Shown here one piece after another: positions 8,679 through 17,195 of a stretch of 35,121 nucleotides of DNA (the stretch's first letter is position 1; every line of letters starts with the position of its first letter). Source of the DNA: Niastella sp. (lineage in GTDB: Bacteria; Bacteroidota; Bacteroidia; Chitinophagales; Chitinophagaceae); assembly GCA_021154515.1 (NCBI GenBank), contig JAJKIL010000142.1, positions 1 through 35,121 of the forward strand, given 5' to 3'. The notes under the pieces were generated by a model, which saw only the letters and a list, made by a program, of their open reading frames with translations, searched no databases and was not told the origin of the DNA. The position numbers were made by a program, and so were the translations under genes.

Positions 8679-9679
8679 AACAGTTTACAATTTAAATGAA
8701 CTGAATAAATACCGTCCTTATTGTCAATGTTCAATTGGTAATTGTTCGCATACAACAACTCCAGCCGGTTTTTTACATTATTAAGGCCAATGCCTGAATG
8801 TTTGTCCTTCGACTGGTTGGCCGGGTTATAATTATTCACCACCCTAAAGTCGAGCTGTTGTTCTATTACGGTAAGAGTTATTTGTATAAACGGTTCCTTT
8901 ACCATTCCAATGCCGTGCTTGAACGCATTCTCGATAAATGGCACCAGCAACATGGGCTCTATCATTCCTTCGGGATAATCGTTTTGAATGTTCAATGAAA
9001 TGGCCACATCCTCCCCAAACCGCAATTGCTGCAGGGACACATAATTCTCTATTTGTTCTATTTCTTTGACAATAGCAATCTTTTCTTCATTGCTTTCATA
9101 TAACATGTAGCGCAACAACTCCGACAACCGGATCAACGATGGCTCCAGCAGGTTCGATTGCAAACGAGCCAGGGACACCATATTGGTGAGCATATTAAAT
9201 AAAAAATGCGGGCTCACCTGCGATCGTAATAATTTCAGCTCAGCATCGAGCCGTTGTGCCCGCGCTTCTTTTTCCATTCTTTCAAACCGAATACGGTCAT
9301 ACACCAGCCGGTAAATAATGCTGGCAAATAAAAAGGGCACTAATGGAAAAAAGATCAGTCGCCGGTTGAAGGTAGTGAACTGAAAACCCGGGTGCAGCAG
9401 CTGTAAAAAGAAAACCTTGGCAAAGCCCGAAAGACAAACGATAGCAATCAGACAGATAATATACAACCACCAGGTTCTTTTATTCAGCAGTTTGGGATAC
9501 AGGTAAAATGCATTGAAATAAAATAGCCCGATGTGATAAAGCGTGGTCAATAAGTAAAAAGTAGCCGGCAACCCAAAGAACTCCTGGTCCCACAACATAA
9601 TGCCGGGTACGCCTAACAGCAATATCCATACTGCTGCATGGATCCATTTGAGGGAAATAACCCGTTGTGCCGGTTTCAT
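8675..9679 (-). CDS. LytS/YehU-family sensor histidine kinase
   Basis: SQVSPHFLFNMLTNMVSLARLQ..., PMLLVPFIENAFKHGIG, SGIGLNNVKNRLELLY; 4-bp overlap with the regulator gene. Confidence 0.93.
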   Translation of the reverse strand: MKPAQRVISLKWIHAAVWILLLGVPGIMLWDQEFFGLPATFYLLTTLYHIGLFYFNAFYLYPKLLNKRTWWLYIICLIAIVCLSGFAKVFFLQLLHPGFQFTTFNRRLIFFPLVPFLFASIIYRLVYDRIRFERMEKEARAQRLDAELKLLRSQVSPHFLFNMLTNMVSLARLQSNLLEPSLIRLSELLRYMLYESNEEKIAIVKEIEQIENYVSLQQLRFGEDVAISLNIQNDYPEGMIEPMLLVPFIENAFKHGIGMVKEPFIQITLTVIEQQLDFRVVNNYNPANQSKDKHSGIGLNNVKNRLELLYANNYQLNIDNKDGIYSVHLNCKLL

Positions 9680-9790
9680 CCCTGAAATTAAGATTTTGGC
9701 TGACTGGAACCAAGGAGGAGTAGATAATCGGAGAAAATGAGTAGATGAAAAAAAATACAGGTCGCAACACTTTTTAGTTGGAGCTCCACA

Positions 9791-10387
9791 TTAAAGCTCG
9801 GAGTGCAACGTATCGGCTACCAGTTGACGGGTTGTTGCCGTAAGGTCGGCCATATCCTGTAAGGAAATGATTTTATCGAGGTAAACTTCCTTGTTTACAG
9901 CAGTCATGATCTTTTTATGCATAGCTTCCTGTAGCATTTCAATGCGCTTTCTCGGCTCATATGAGCGGATATAAAAAAGAAGGGATTCCGTTTTATTCCA
10001 GCGTTCAACGATCTTGCCATAGAACAATTCTGCCACCTCGGGGTCGTGCGTCATCAAATGCTTTAAAAAATTAAGATCGTAGGAACGGATCTCGGTGGCG
10101 GTTAATGTTTTGCTGAATTCATTGAAGGGGGCATCGGGCAGGAAGGCCAGGTTGCCAAAAAACTCTCCTGGCGTTACGATCTCATACACGCATTCCTTTC
10201 CCTTGGGCGATAACCGGCCCAGTTTAACAGCACCGCTGATGATCTCGTAAATGTCGGTAAAACGCTGGGGCGCCCCGTACAACGAGGTTCCTTTTCTTAA
10301 TGTATGAAAGGCACTCTTCTCTTTTACCCCCGGAATATTCTTTGATACGAGGTAGTTGTACAGGCCCATTTCTGCTACCTTAGACAT
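9791..10387 (-). CDS. Crp/Fnr-family transcriptional regulator
   Basis: Cyclic-nucleotide-binding-like fold (GTSLYGAPQRFTDIYEIISGAVKLGRLSPKGKECVYEIVTPGEFFGNLAFL) and short C-terminal HTH. ATG at 10387 preferred. Confidence 0.85.
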   Translation of the reverse strand: MSKVAEMGLYNYLVSKNIPGVKEKSAFHTLRKGTSLYGAPQRFTDIYEIISGAVKLGRLSPKGKECVYEIVTPGEFFGNLAFLPDAPFNEFSKTLTATEIRSYDLNFLKHLMTHDPEVAELFYGKIVERWNKTESLLFYIRSYEPRKRIEMLQEAMHKKIMTAVNKEVYLDKIISLQDMADLTATTRQLVADTLHSEL

Positions 10388-10588
10388 ACGCAATTTTACA
10401 GGGAAATTTGAACTTGTGCAAACCTGTGCAAAAAGATTTCAGCAAGGAGGTGACTGATAACAATTAATTAACATTATTTATATATAAAAGAGGGTCTGCA
10501 GCAGGCAATTAGCCTTCGGCATAGCAAATAGACTAGGGTTTTTAATTACTGTCTTTGTTACTGCACTCCATCTGCCGGCAGGGTTAAA

Positions 10589-13000
10589 TCACTCATTCCT
10601 TAACGACTGCACCGGGTTTGCCCTGGCAGCTTTTACTGACTGCCAAGCTATCGTAAGCAAGGCAACACCCACCGTGATTAGGCCGGCTTCCAGAAATATA
10701 ATTGGCCCAACGGAAACGCGGTAGGCAAAATCTTTCAACGATTCATTCATGGCCCAGGTAGAAAGCGGAACGGCAATAACGATCGCGATCAGTACAAGTT
10801 TGATAAAATCCTTCGACAGCAATACCACAATGCCGCTTACCGATGAACCCAGCACTTTGCGAACGCCTATTTCTTTCACCCGTTGCTGCGCCATAAAGGT
10901 AGACAGTCCCAATAAACCCAAACACGCTATACAAATGGCCAAGCAGGAGAAGAAAGTGAACAGTTGCCCGAAATGCTGATCGGCCTGGTATTGTGCGTTG
11001 AACGATTCATCCAGGAAATGATACATAAACGGACGCTGTGGCGCCATTTTATCCCAGGTTGTTCTTACATGAGCCAGGGTGGATGGAATATTATCGCCTT
11101 TGATAGCAACTGAAATGCGGCTCAGTGCATTAGGATATCCATAGCGTAAAGTGAGCGGTTCTACCGCCTGGTGCAGCGACCGGAAATTGAAATCTTTTAC
11201 CACGCCAACGATGGTTCCCTTCCTGCCCCACTGGTCAAATTTTCTTCCTACGGCATCGGCAGGATTGGTATAACCATACAATTTTGCCGCCGCTTCATTA
11301 ATGATCATACCCTGCGCACTATCGGTGAGGTGCGTACGGGAATAGGCGCGGCCTGCAATCAATGGAATATGATACAGAGGTATGAAGTCGAAATCTATTT
11401 CATAAATAAGCGGGATGCGAAAACCCATTTGTCCATCGGGCGTTTGAATTTGTGTACCTGCATTGGGCAGAAATTCACCGGGCACGGCACGGGAAGCCGC
11501 CACGGAAACAACGCCGGGTTGATCTGCAATGGCTTTTTTAATGGCTTCAATATTTTGCTGTACTTTGGAATCGTCTTCAAAGTTGATGATCAACATTTGA
11601 TCTTTCTTAAAACCCAGATCGTGGCGGTTCAGGTATTTCAATTGGTTGAATACAATGATGGTGCCTGCAATGAGCGCTATAGATAAAGTGAATTGAAAAA
11701 CAACCAGTGCCTTGCGCAACGATACGCTCCCGCTTGCCGGATTGAATTTTCCTTTTAATACCGAAATAGCCCTGAACCCAGATAAGAACCAAGCCGGGTA
11801 AATGCCCGCTCCTATGCCTACAACTACCGCAAAACCGGCCATCGCAATAAACAACCAGGGGTTAAAGAAATTTACATAGGCAATCTCTTTTCCCGATAGT
11901 CTTTCGATCAGTGCAATGCCTGGTTTTGCCAATACGATCGCAATAATAGCAGCGGCCAGTGATAACAATATAGATTCAAAAAGAAATTGCCACATGAGGC
12001 TTGTAGGCCGTACGCCCAGCACCTTGCGAACACCCACTTCTTTTGCTCTTTCCAGTGAACGGGCGGTAGACAAATTCATGAAATTGATACAGGCGATCAG
12101 CATAATGAAAATTGCGATGCACAAAAACAGGGATACATTCAGCAGACTGCCCGTTGGGCCTGGCTGGCGGATTGCCAAAGAATGCAGGTACGCATCGGTC
12201 ATTTTTTCAAATTTGATCCCATACCCTTTATCATCCGGATTACGTCTTTTTACAAACTGATCTGCTTTTGCTTGCAGCGACTTTATATCAGTATTCTCTT
12301 TTAACAACAGGTACGTATAAAAATCAACATACCCCCACCAACCAAAGATCTCTTCCCTGAACTTGTGCATAGTTGTCATCGAGATGAGCCCGTTGAAAGT
12401 GAATTGCGAATTCGGTGGCACATCTTCCATAACACCGGTGACCATAAAGTTGGTCTGGTTATCTACCTGTAATGCCTGCCCTACAGGATTTTTATTACCG
12501 AAGAATTTCTGCGCCACTGATTTGGTTAGAACAATACTAAAAGGAGCGGTCAGGGCCGTATGCGGATCTCCATTGATCATTTTCCAGCTGAATACATCAA
12601 ACGCGGTAGAGTCCATAAACAACAGGTTATCCTGTTGAACGCGTTTGTCGCCATTTTGAAGCAGCAAGCTGTTCGGGCTCATAAACTGCACTACCCGCTC
12701 AATTTCGGGAAAATCGGCCTGCAGGGCCGGCCCCAGGGGCGCACAGCCCCATACCTGGTAATCCTTCGGGGTAGCTGCCACTGGTTTTGTACCTGGCTCT
12801 ACATTGCGAAAAGTTTGCACCACGCGGTATATTCTGTCGCGTTTGGTATGATATTGATCGTATGAATTTTCGTGGTACAGGTACACACTAATCAGCATGC
12901 AACAGGTCATTCCAATGGCCAGTCCGGCTACGTTTATTAACGTATAGAATTTTCTTTTCATCAAATTGCGCCAGGCGATCTGGAAGTAATGACGGAACAT
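10589..13000 (-). CDS. ABC transporter permease, FtsX/MacB-PCD type (two permease modules)
   Basis: MFRHYFQIAWRNLMKRKFYTLINVAGLAIGMTCC..., ...FMNLSTARSLERAKEVGVRKVLG..., ...STFMAQQRVKEIGVRKVLGSSV...; start at 13000 preferred over 13129. Confidence 0.92.
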   Translation of the reverse strand: MFRHYFQIAWRNLMKRKFYTLINVAGLAIGMTCCMLISVYLYHENSYDQYHTKRDRIYRVVQTFRNVEPGTKPVAATPKDYQVWGCAPLGPALQADFPEIERVVQFMSPNSLLLQNGDKRVQQDNLLFMDSTAFDVFSWKMINGDPHTALTAPFSIVLTKSVAQKFFGNKNPVGQALQVDNQTNFMVTGVMEDVPPNSQFTFNGLISMTTMHKFREEIFGWWGYVDFYTYLLLKENTDIKSLQAKADQFVKRRNPDDKGYGIKFEKMTDAYLHSLAIRQPGPTGSLLNVSLFLCIAIFIMLIACINFMNLSTARSLERAKEVGVRKVLGVRPTSLMWQFLFESILLSLAAAIIAIVLAKPGIALIERLSGKEIAYVNFFNPWLFIAMAGFAVVVGIGAGIYPAWFLSGFRAISVLKGKFNPASGSVSLRKALVVFQFTLSIALIAGTIIVFNQLKYLNRHDLGFKKDQMLIINFEDDSKVQQNIEAIKKAIADQPGVVSVAASRAVPGEFLPNAGTQIQTPDGQMGFRIPLIYEIDFDFIPLYHIPLIAGRAYSRTHLTDSAQGMIINEAAAKLYGYTNPADAVGRKFDQWGRKGTIVGVVKDFNFRSLHQAVEPLTLRYGYPNALSRISVAIKGDNIPSTLAHVRTTWDKMAPQRPFMYHFLDESFNAQYQADQHFGQLFTFFSCLAICIACLGLLGLSTFMAQQRVKEIGVRKVLGSSVSGIVVLLSKDFIKLVLIAIVIAVPLSTWAMNESLKDFAYRVSVGPIIFLEAGLITVGVALLTIAWQSVKAARANPVQSLRNE

Positions 13001-13187
13001 GGTGGGCAGATTTAGTACCGTAAATTTACAAGCCCTGTGCCATTCGCATTTTGCCTGTAAAACAGGGGGCATTGCAGTCCGCCAGTGTTCAAAACCGGGC
13101 GGTTGGTGTACGGTAATGATACAACCCATTGCATTGCGGAAACGGTCCGATGCAAACCAGCAACGGGTCTATTCAATAAACTGTGGG

Positions 13188-13195
13188 TATATTTG
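13188..13195 (+). promoter_or_regulatory. Candidate Bacteroidetes -7 element (TATATTTG) upstream of the Crp/Fnr gene
   Basis: Matches TAnnTTTG, 23 nt before the ATG; no clear -33 element. Confidence 0.4.
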
Positions 13196-13218
13196 CATAA
13201 TCAACAACATAACCACCC

Positions 13219-13800
13219 ATGTACGAATTATTCTTCCAAAAATTCAATGAAAAAATAGCCCTTACCGCTGAGGAAGAAGCATTCATAAAACAATACCTTA
13301 CTCCTAAAAAGCTGCGCCGCAAACAATACTTCCTGCAGGAAGGCGATGTGTGCAAAAGCATTTGCCTGGTAGAAAAAGGCGCCTTACGGGCCTATGTGCT
13401 CGATGAAACCGGTGATGAACACATAACAGCGTTTGCTCTCGAAGGCTGGACGCTGGGCGATCTGTACAGCTTTATCAAAGCAGAACCCGCTACCTGGAAT
13501 ATAGATGCCCTGGAAGATTGTGAACTCGTGCTCATCTCCAAACAGGCGCATGACGAGTTGATGCAAACAATGCCTAAATATGAAACCTATATCAGGATGT
13601 TGATGACCGATGCCTATATGGCGCTTCAGCGCAGAACGACCTATATGATAAGTCTGCCTCTGGAAGAACGCTACCTGGCATTTACCCAAATGTACCCTAC
13701 CCTTTTTCAACGCGTGCCCCAGCATATGATCGCTTCTTTTATGGGCCTCTCAGCAGAAACCTTAAGCCGCGTGCGTAGCCGGATCAGTAACCGCAAATAA
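13219..13800 (+). CDS. Crp/Fnr-family transcriptional regulator
   Basis: LRRKQYFLQEGDVCKSICLVEKGALRAYVLDETGDEHITAFALEGWTLGDLYSF and C-terminal HTH (MIASFMGLSAETLSRVRSRISNRK). Confidence 0.9.
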   Translation: MYELFFQKFNEKIALTAEEEAFIKQYLTPKKLRRKQYFLQEGDVCKSICLVEKGALRAYVLDETGDEHITAFALEGWTLGDLYSFIKAEPATWNIDALEDCELVLISKQAHDELMQTMPKYETYIRMLMTDAYMALQRRTTYMISLPLEERYLAFTQMYPTLFQRVPQHMIASFMGLSAETLSRVRSRISNRK

Positions 13801-13865
13801 AAAACCGTTGACAAAAATCAACGATTCTCCTTGTCCAAAAGCAACACTATTTCTTGCCCATAAGC

Positions 13866-13898
13866 ATTGGAGCCAGGCCTGACGCTACTGTAGTTTTG
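13866..13898 (+). promoter_or_regulatory. Candidate Bacteroidetes promoter (ATTG - 21 nt - TAGTTTTG)
   Basis: -7 TAGTTTTG at 13891-13898 matches TAnnTTTG; ATTG at 13866-13869 in the -33 position. Confidence 0.45.
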
Positions 13899-13919
13899 TG
13901 TCATCAAAATCAAACAATC

Positions 13920-14582
13920 ATGAGCACAAAACAAACAATCGCCATTATAGGCGCCACCGGTAACATGGGTTCCGCCATCGCTAAATCTTTATCCAAGACC
14001 AACAACAGGTTATTACTTTTCGCCAGGCATTTTGACAAAGTGCAAGCCCTGGTGGAGGAAATAAAAAAAGGCAATGCCTCCGCCGAAGCAGAAGCTGTTG
14101 AATGTCCCACCAATGCATCGTGGGAAGCGGATATCATCATTCTGGCCCTGCCTTATGCGGATGAGAAAGAAATAGCCGCTAAAATAAAAGACGTAGCCAA
14201 TCAAAAAATTCTTATCAGTATTTCCAACCCGTTGAATGAAACGTACAGCGCCCTGGTTACCGCCGCCGATACCAGCGCTGGGGAACAACTGCAGCAACTG
14301 TTGCCCAACTCAAAAGTTGTAAAGGCTTTCAATACCGTATTCGCTGCCGATTTTGCCAATACCATCATCGATGGCAAACAGGTTGACACGCTTATTGCCG
14401 GCAATGATACCCAGGCCCTGGAAACCGTTTCGGAATTAGCAAGATCCATTGATTTGAACCCATTGGTTGCGGGCGAATTACCCTGGAGCAGAACGCTGGA
14501 GAACATGGCGCTGCTGCTTATTCAGTTTACCATGAAATATAACTACAACTGGGTTGCCGGTTGGAAAGTATTACATAACTAA
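13920..14582 (+). CDS. F420-dependent NADP reductase-like NAD(P)-binding oxidoreductase
   Basis: IAIIGATGNMGSAIAKSLSKTNNRLLLFAR...ADIIILALPYADEKEI...KVVKAFNTVFAADFA; ATG at 13920 preferred over TTG at 13854. Confidence 0.85.
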   Translation: MSTKQTIAIIGATGNMGSAIAKSLSKTNNRLLLFARHFDKVQALVEEIKKGNASAEAEAVECPTNASWEADIIILALPYADEKEIAAKIKDVANQKILISISNPLNETYSALVTAADTSAGEQLQQLLPNSKVVKAFNTVFAADFANTIIDGKQVDTLIAGNDTQALETVSELARSIDLNPLVAGELPWSRTLENMALLLIQFTMKYNYNWVAGWKVLHN

Positions 14583-14612
14583 TCATTCATACAACCACTT
14601 AAAAAGTAACAC

Positions 14613-15185
14613 ATGAAAAAGATAAGTTTTGCAATTGTTATAGTAGCTTTCCTCGTTGTAAGTCAGGGTTGTCAACAAAACCCGGCTACAGCTGTTAATT
14701 CAACGGTTAATATCGATAGCCTTAAAAAGATCGCATTGGATCTGGCAGCTGCTAACGATACCATTGCCAGTCACATCACCAAGTTCGACGAACTGGATTT
14801 TGATGTGTTCAGCAATCAAAAATGGGACCGCCTGAAAGAAAGCCATGCGCCGGACATAAAAGTATTCTGGCCCGATGGCCACATGGCCCAGGGCATTGAC
14901 GTTCACATCGAGGACCTGAAGAAGCTTTTTGTACATGCGCCTGATACCCGTATTAAAGAACACCCTATAAAATTTGGTTCAGGCAATTATACATTGGTAA
15001 CCGGCGTTTTTGAAGGTACTTTTACCAAACCCATGCCTATAGGTAATGGCAAGTTCATTCAACCAACCGGCAAGGCTTTTAAAATGCCAATGGCTACCGT
15101 TGGGATCTGGAAAAACGGCGTAATGATAGAAGAACATCTTTTTTGGGATAACCAAACCTATGCTAAACAAATAGGGTTGCAATAG
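14613..15185 (+). CDS. Lipoprotein with SnoaL/NTF2-like ester-cyclase fold
   Basis: Lipobox VVSQGC; IKVFWPDGHMAQGIDVHIEDLKKLFVHAPDTRIKEHPIKFGSGNYTLVTGVFEGTF resembles SnoaL-like proteins. Confidence 0.75.
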   Translation: MKKISFAIVIVAFLVVSQGCQQNPATAVNSTVNIDSLKKIALDLAAANDTIASHITKFDELDFDVFSNQKWDRLKESHAPDIKVFWPDGHMAQGIDVHIEDLKKLFVHAPDTRIKEHPIKFGSGNYTLVTGVFEGTFTKPMPIGNGKFIQPTGKAFKMPMATVGIWKNGVMIEEHLFWDNQTYAKQIGLQ

Positions 15186-16067
15186 ATGGAAAGAAAACAT
15201 TTCATACAAAACATTATAAAAGGAGCGATAGGTATGACAACACTTTCAGCATTTAACAATTTCACCAATGGTTTACCAGAACAGGAACAACTAATGCCGG
15301 TGTTGTTTGTGGGGCACGGTTCGCCCATGAACGGAATTGAGGATACGGAATTCAGTCGCCGATGGACGCAAATGGCTAAAGAGATCCCAACACCTGCAGC
15401 GGTGTTGGTGGTCTCAGCCCACTGGTTCACCAAAGGCACAAAAATAACAGCCATGGATTTCCCGCCAACGATCCACGATTTTGGTGGCTTTCCACAGGAA
15501 TTGTTTGACGTGCAATACCCGGCTCCTGGTGATCCGGTGTTGGCAAAGGAAACAGCTTCCCTGATTACCAGTACGCAGGTTGAATTAAATCACGACTGGG
15601 GCCTTGACCATGGCACCTGGACCATCGTGCGTCATATGTATCCCGATGCAAAGATCCCGGTTTTACAACTGAGCATCGACTATTCTCAAGGACCACAATA
15701 TCATTATGACCTGGCGAAAGAATTGTATAGCCTGCGCAGGAAAGGTGTATTGATCATTGGCAGTGGCAACATGGTGCATAACCTGAGAATGGTGGCCTGG
15801 GATAAACTGAACGAAGAAAATTATGGGTACGACTGGGCAATAAACCTCAACGACAAATTCAAATCATTGATCCTGGATGGCAATCATAAACCTTTGATCA
15901 ATTTTAGTGAGCTGGGCAGAGATGCGCAGCTGGCCATTCCTACGCCCGAACACTATCTGCCATTGTTGTACACGCTGGGTTTAAAAGGATCAAAAGACAA
16001 TGTGTCTTTTTTCAACGACAAAGCGGTTGGCGGTTCATTGACTATGACTTCGGTTAAATTGGGTTAA
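15186..16067 (+). CDS. ygiD: 4,5-DOPA dioxygenase extradiol-type (LigB superfamily)
   Basis: PVLFVGHGSPMNGIEDTEFSRRW...PTPAAVLVVSAHWFTKGTKITAMDFPPTIHDFGGFPQELFDVQYPAPGDP...LDHGTWTIVRHMYPDAKIPVLQLSID. Confidence 0.92.
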   Translation: MERKHFIQNIIKGAIGMTTLSAFNNFTNGLPEQEQLMPVLFVGHGSPMNGIEDTEFSRRWTQMAKEIPTPAAVLVVSAHWFTKGTKITAMDFPPTIHDFGGFPQELFDVQYPAPGDPVLAKETASLITSTQVELNHDWGLDHGTWTIVRHMYPDAKIPVLQLSIDYSQGPQYHYDLAKELYSLRRKGVLIIGSGNMVHNLRMVAWDKLNEENYGYDWAINLNDKFKSLILDGNHKPLINFSELGRDAQLAIPTPEHYLPLLYTLGLKGSKDNVSFFNDKAVGGSLTMTSVKLG

Positions 16068-17062
16068 TTAGTATGCCTGCGGGCCATTCCCTGCGCTATC
16101 ACGCTTACAGAGATCAATTGCAGGGCATGGTACAGCATAATAGGCAATAACAATATACCAATGAGCGGACTGTTCATAAAGATCACTTTTGCCATTACAG
16201 TACCATGGATCAGTGATTTCTTGGAACCGCAGAAAGTAGCCGTGATCCTGTCTTCCCGGTTGAAATGAAGAAGGCGGGCGATATTATTCGTAATAAAATA
16301 CACCAGGAAGAACAACGCCAGTACACAGGCGCCCAGGATAAATAACTCACCTATACCCAGGTTGCTGAACATATGTTTATGGAACGAATCGCTGAAGGCG
16401 GTATACACGATGGATAGAATAACAATTTGATCGAAGTACTTTAATTGCTTGTTGTATTTTTCTGCAATCTGTCCTAACCGGGTTGGGTTCAACAACAAAC
16501 CTGCTACCACGGGCAACAATATTTGCAACAACAGTTTGGTGACCACATCGCTCATGTCGAGATGATTTTGTTGACCGCCTGTTACAACCGCCATCCAGGC
16601 CGGCGTAATAAAAATACCTATGAGGCTTGAAATGCTGGCATTGAAAATAGCAGCCGGGATATTGCCATTGGCAATAGAAACCATCACTACAGAGGAGGAA
16701 ACGGTGGAAGGCAATGCTGCCAGAAAAAAACAACCCAGCCATAATACCTGGGTATGTCCGTGATCGAGCCAGGGGCGAAGCAACAGCAGTAATACAGGGA
16801 ACAGGATAAATGTTCCTGTCTGTACCAGGATATGCAAACGCCAGTTGCTCAACCCCGCTATCAGTTTCTTCCGGTTTAGTTTCAACCCATAAAAGAAAAA
16901 GATAAATGAAATACCCAGGTTGGCCAATGATGATATGGAAAACGGCCCCTTTGCAATACCCGGACCGGGAAATTGCGAGGCCAGTATAATCATTCCGATG
17001 AGCGATAGTATAAACCAATCCAGGCCAAATCGCGCCAATAGCTTTGCCACTTTATTTGCCAT
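16064..17062 (-). CDS. Bile acid:sodium symporter (BASS/SBF) family transporter
   Basis: Polytopic; ISFIFFFYGLKLNRKKLIAGLSNWRLHILVQTGTFILFPVL...LGCFFLAALPSTVSSSVVMVSIANGNIPAAIFNASISSLIGIFITP. Confidence 0.88.
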   Translation of the reverse strand: MANKVAKLLARFGLDWFILSLIGMIILASQFPGPGIAKGPFSISSLANLGISFIFFFYGLKLNRKKLIAGLSNWRLHILVQTGTFILFPVLLLLLRPWLDHGHTQVLWLGCFFLAALPSTVSSSVVMVSIANGNIPAAIFNASISSLIGIFITPAWMAVVTGGQQNHLDMSDVVTKLLLQILLPVVAGLLLNPTRLGQIAEKYNKQLKYFDQIVILSIVYTAFSDSFHKHMFSNLGIGELFILGACVLALFFLVYFITNNIARLLHFNREDRITATFCGSKKSLIHGTVMAKVIFMNSPLIGILLLPIMLYHALQLISVSVIAQGMARRHTN

Positions 17063-17195
17063 ATTAGCTGCAAGATACAACCGGAAGTTTATCTGCTACT
17101 CCACCGCCTTTAATTCAATCACCACGCTGCTCCTGCTGGCTTTTACATCAGGATTGAACCCAACGGTCATTAAAAATTTACCGGTGTAGGTTTTA

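Noticed and set aside
11171-11686. 171-aa plus-strand ORF antisense to the ABC permease
   Set aside because: Antisense shadow of a strongly supported gene; low-complexity, Cys/Gly-rich translation without a family match.
13806-13823. Small hairpin CGTTGA-CAAAAA-TCAACG after the Crp/Fnr stop
   Set aside because: Only a 6-bp AT-balanced stem without a downstream T-run; too weak to call as a terminator.
16377-17018. 213-aa minus-strand ORF in an alternative frame of the BASS transporter
   Set aside because: Overlaps a clear transporter gene in another frame; translation is not protein-like.
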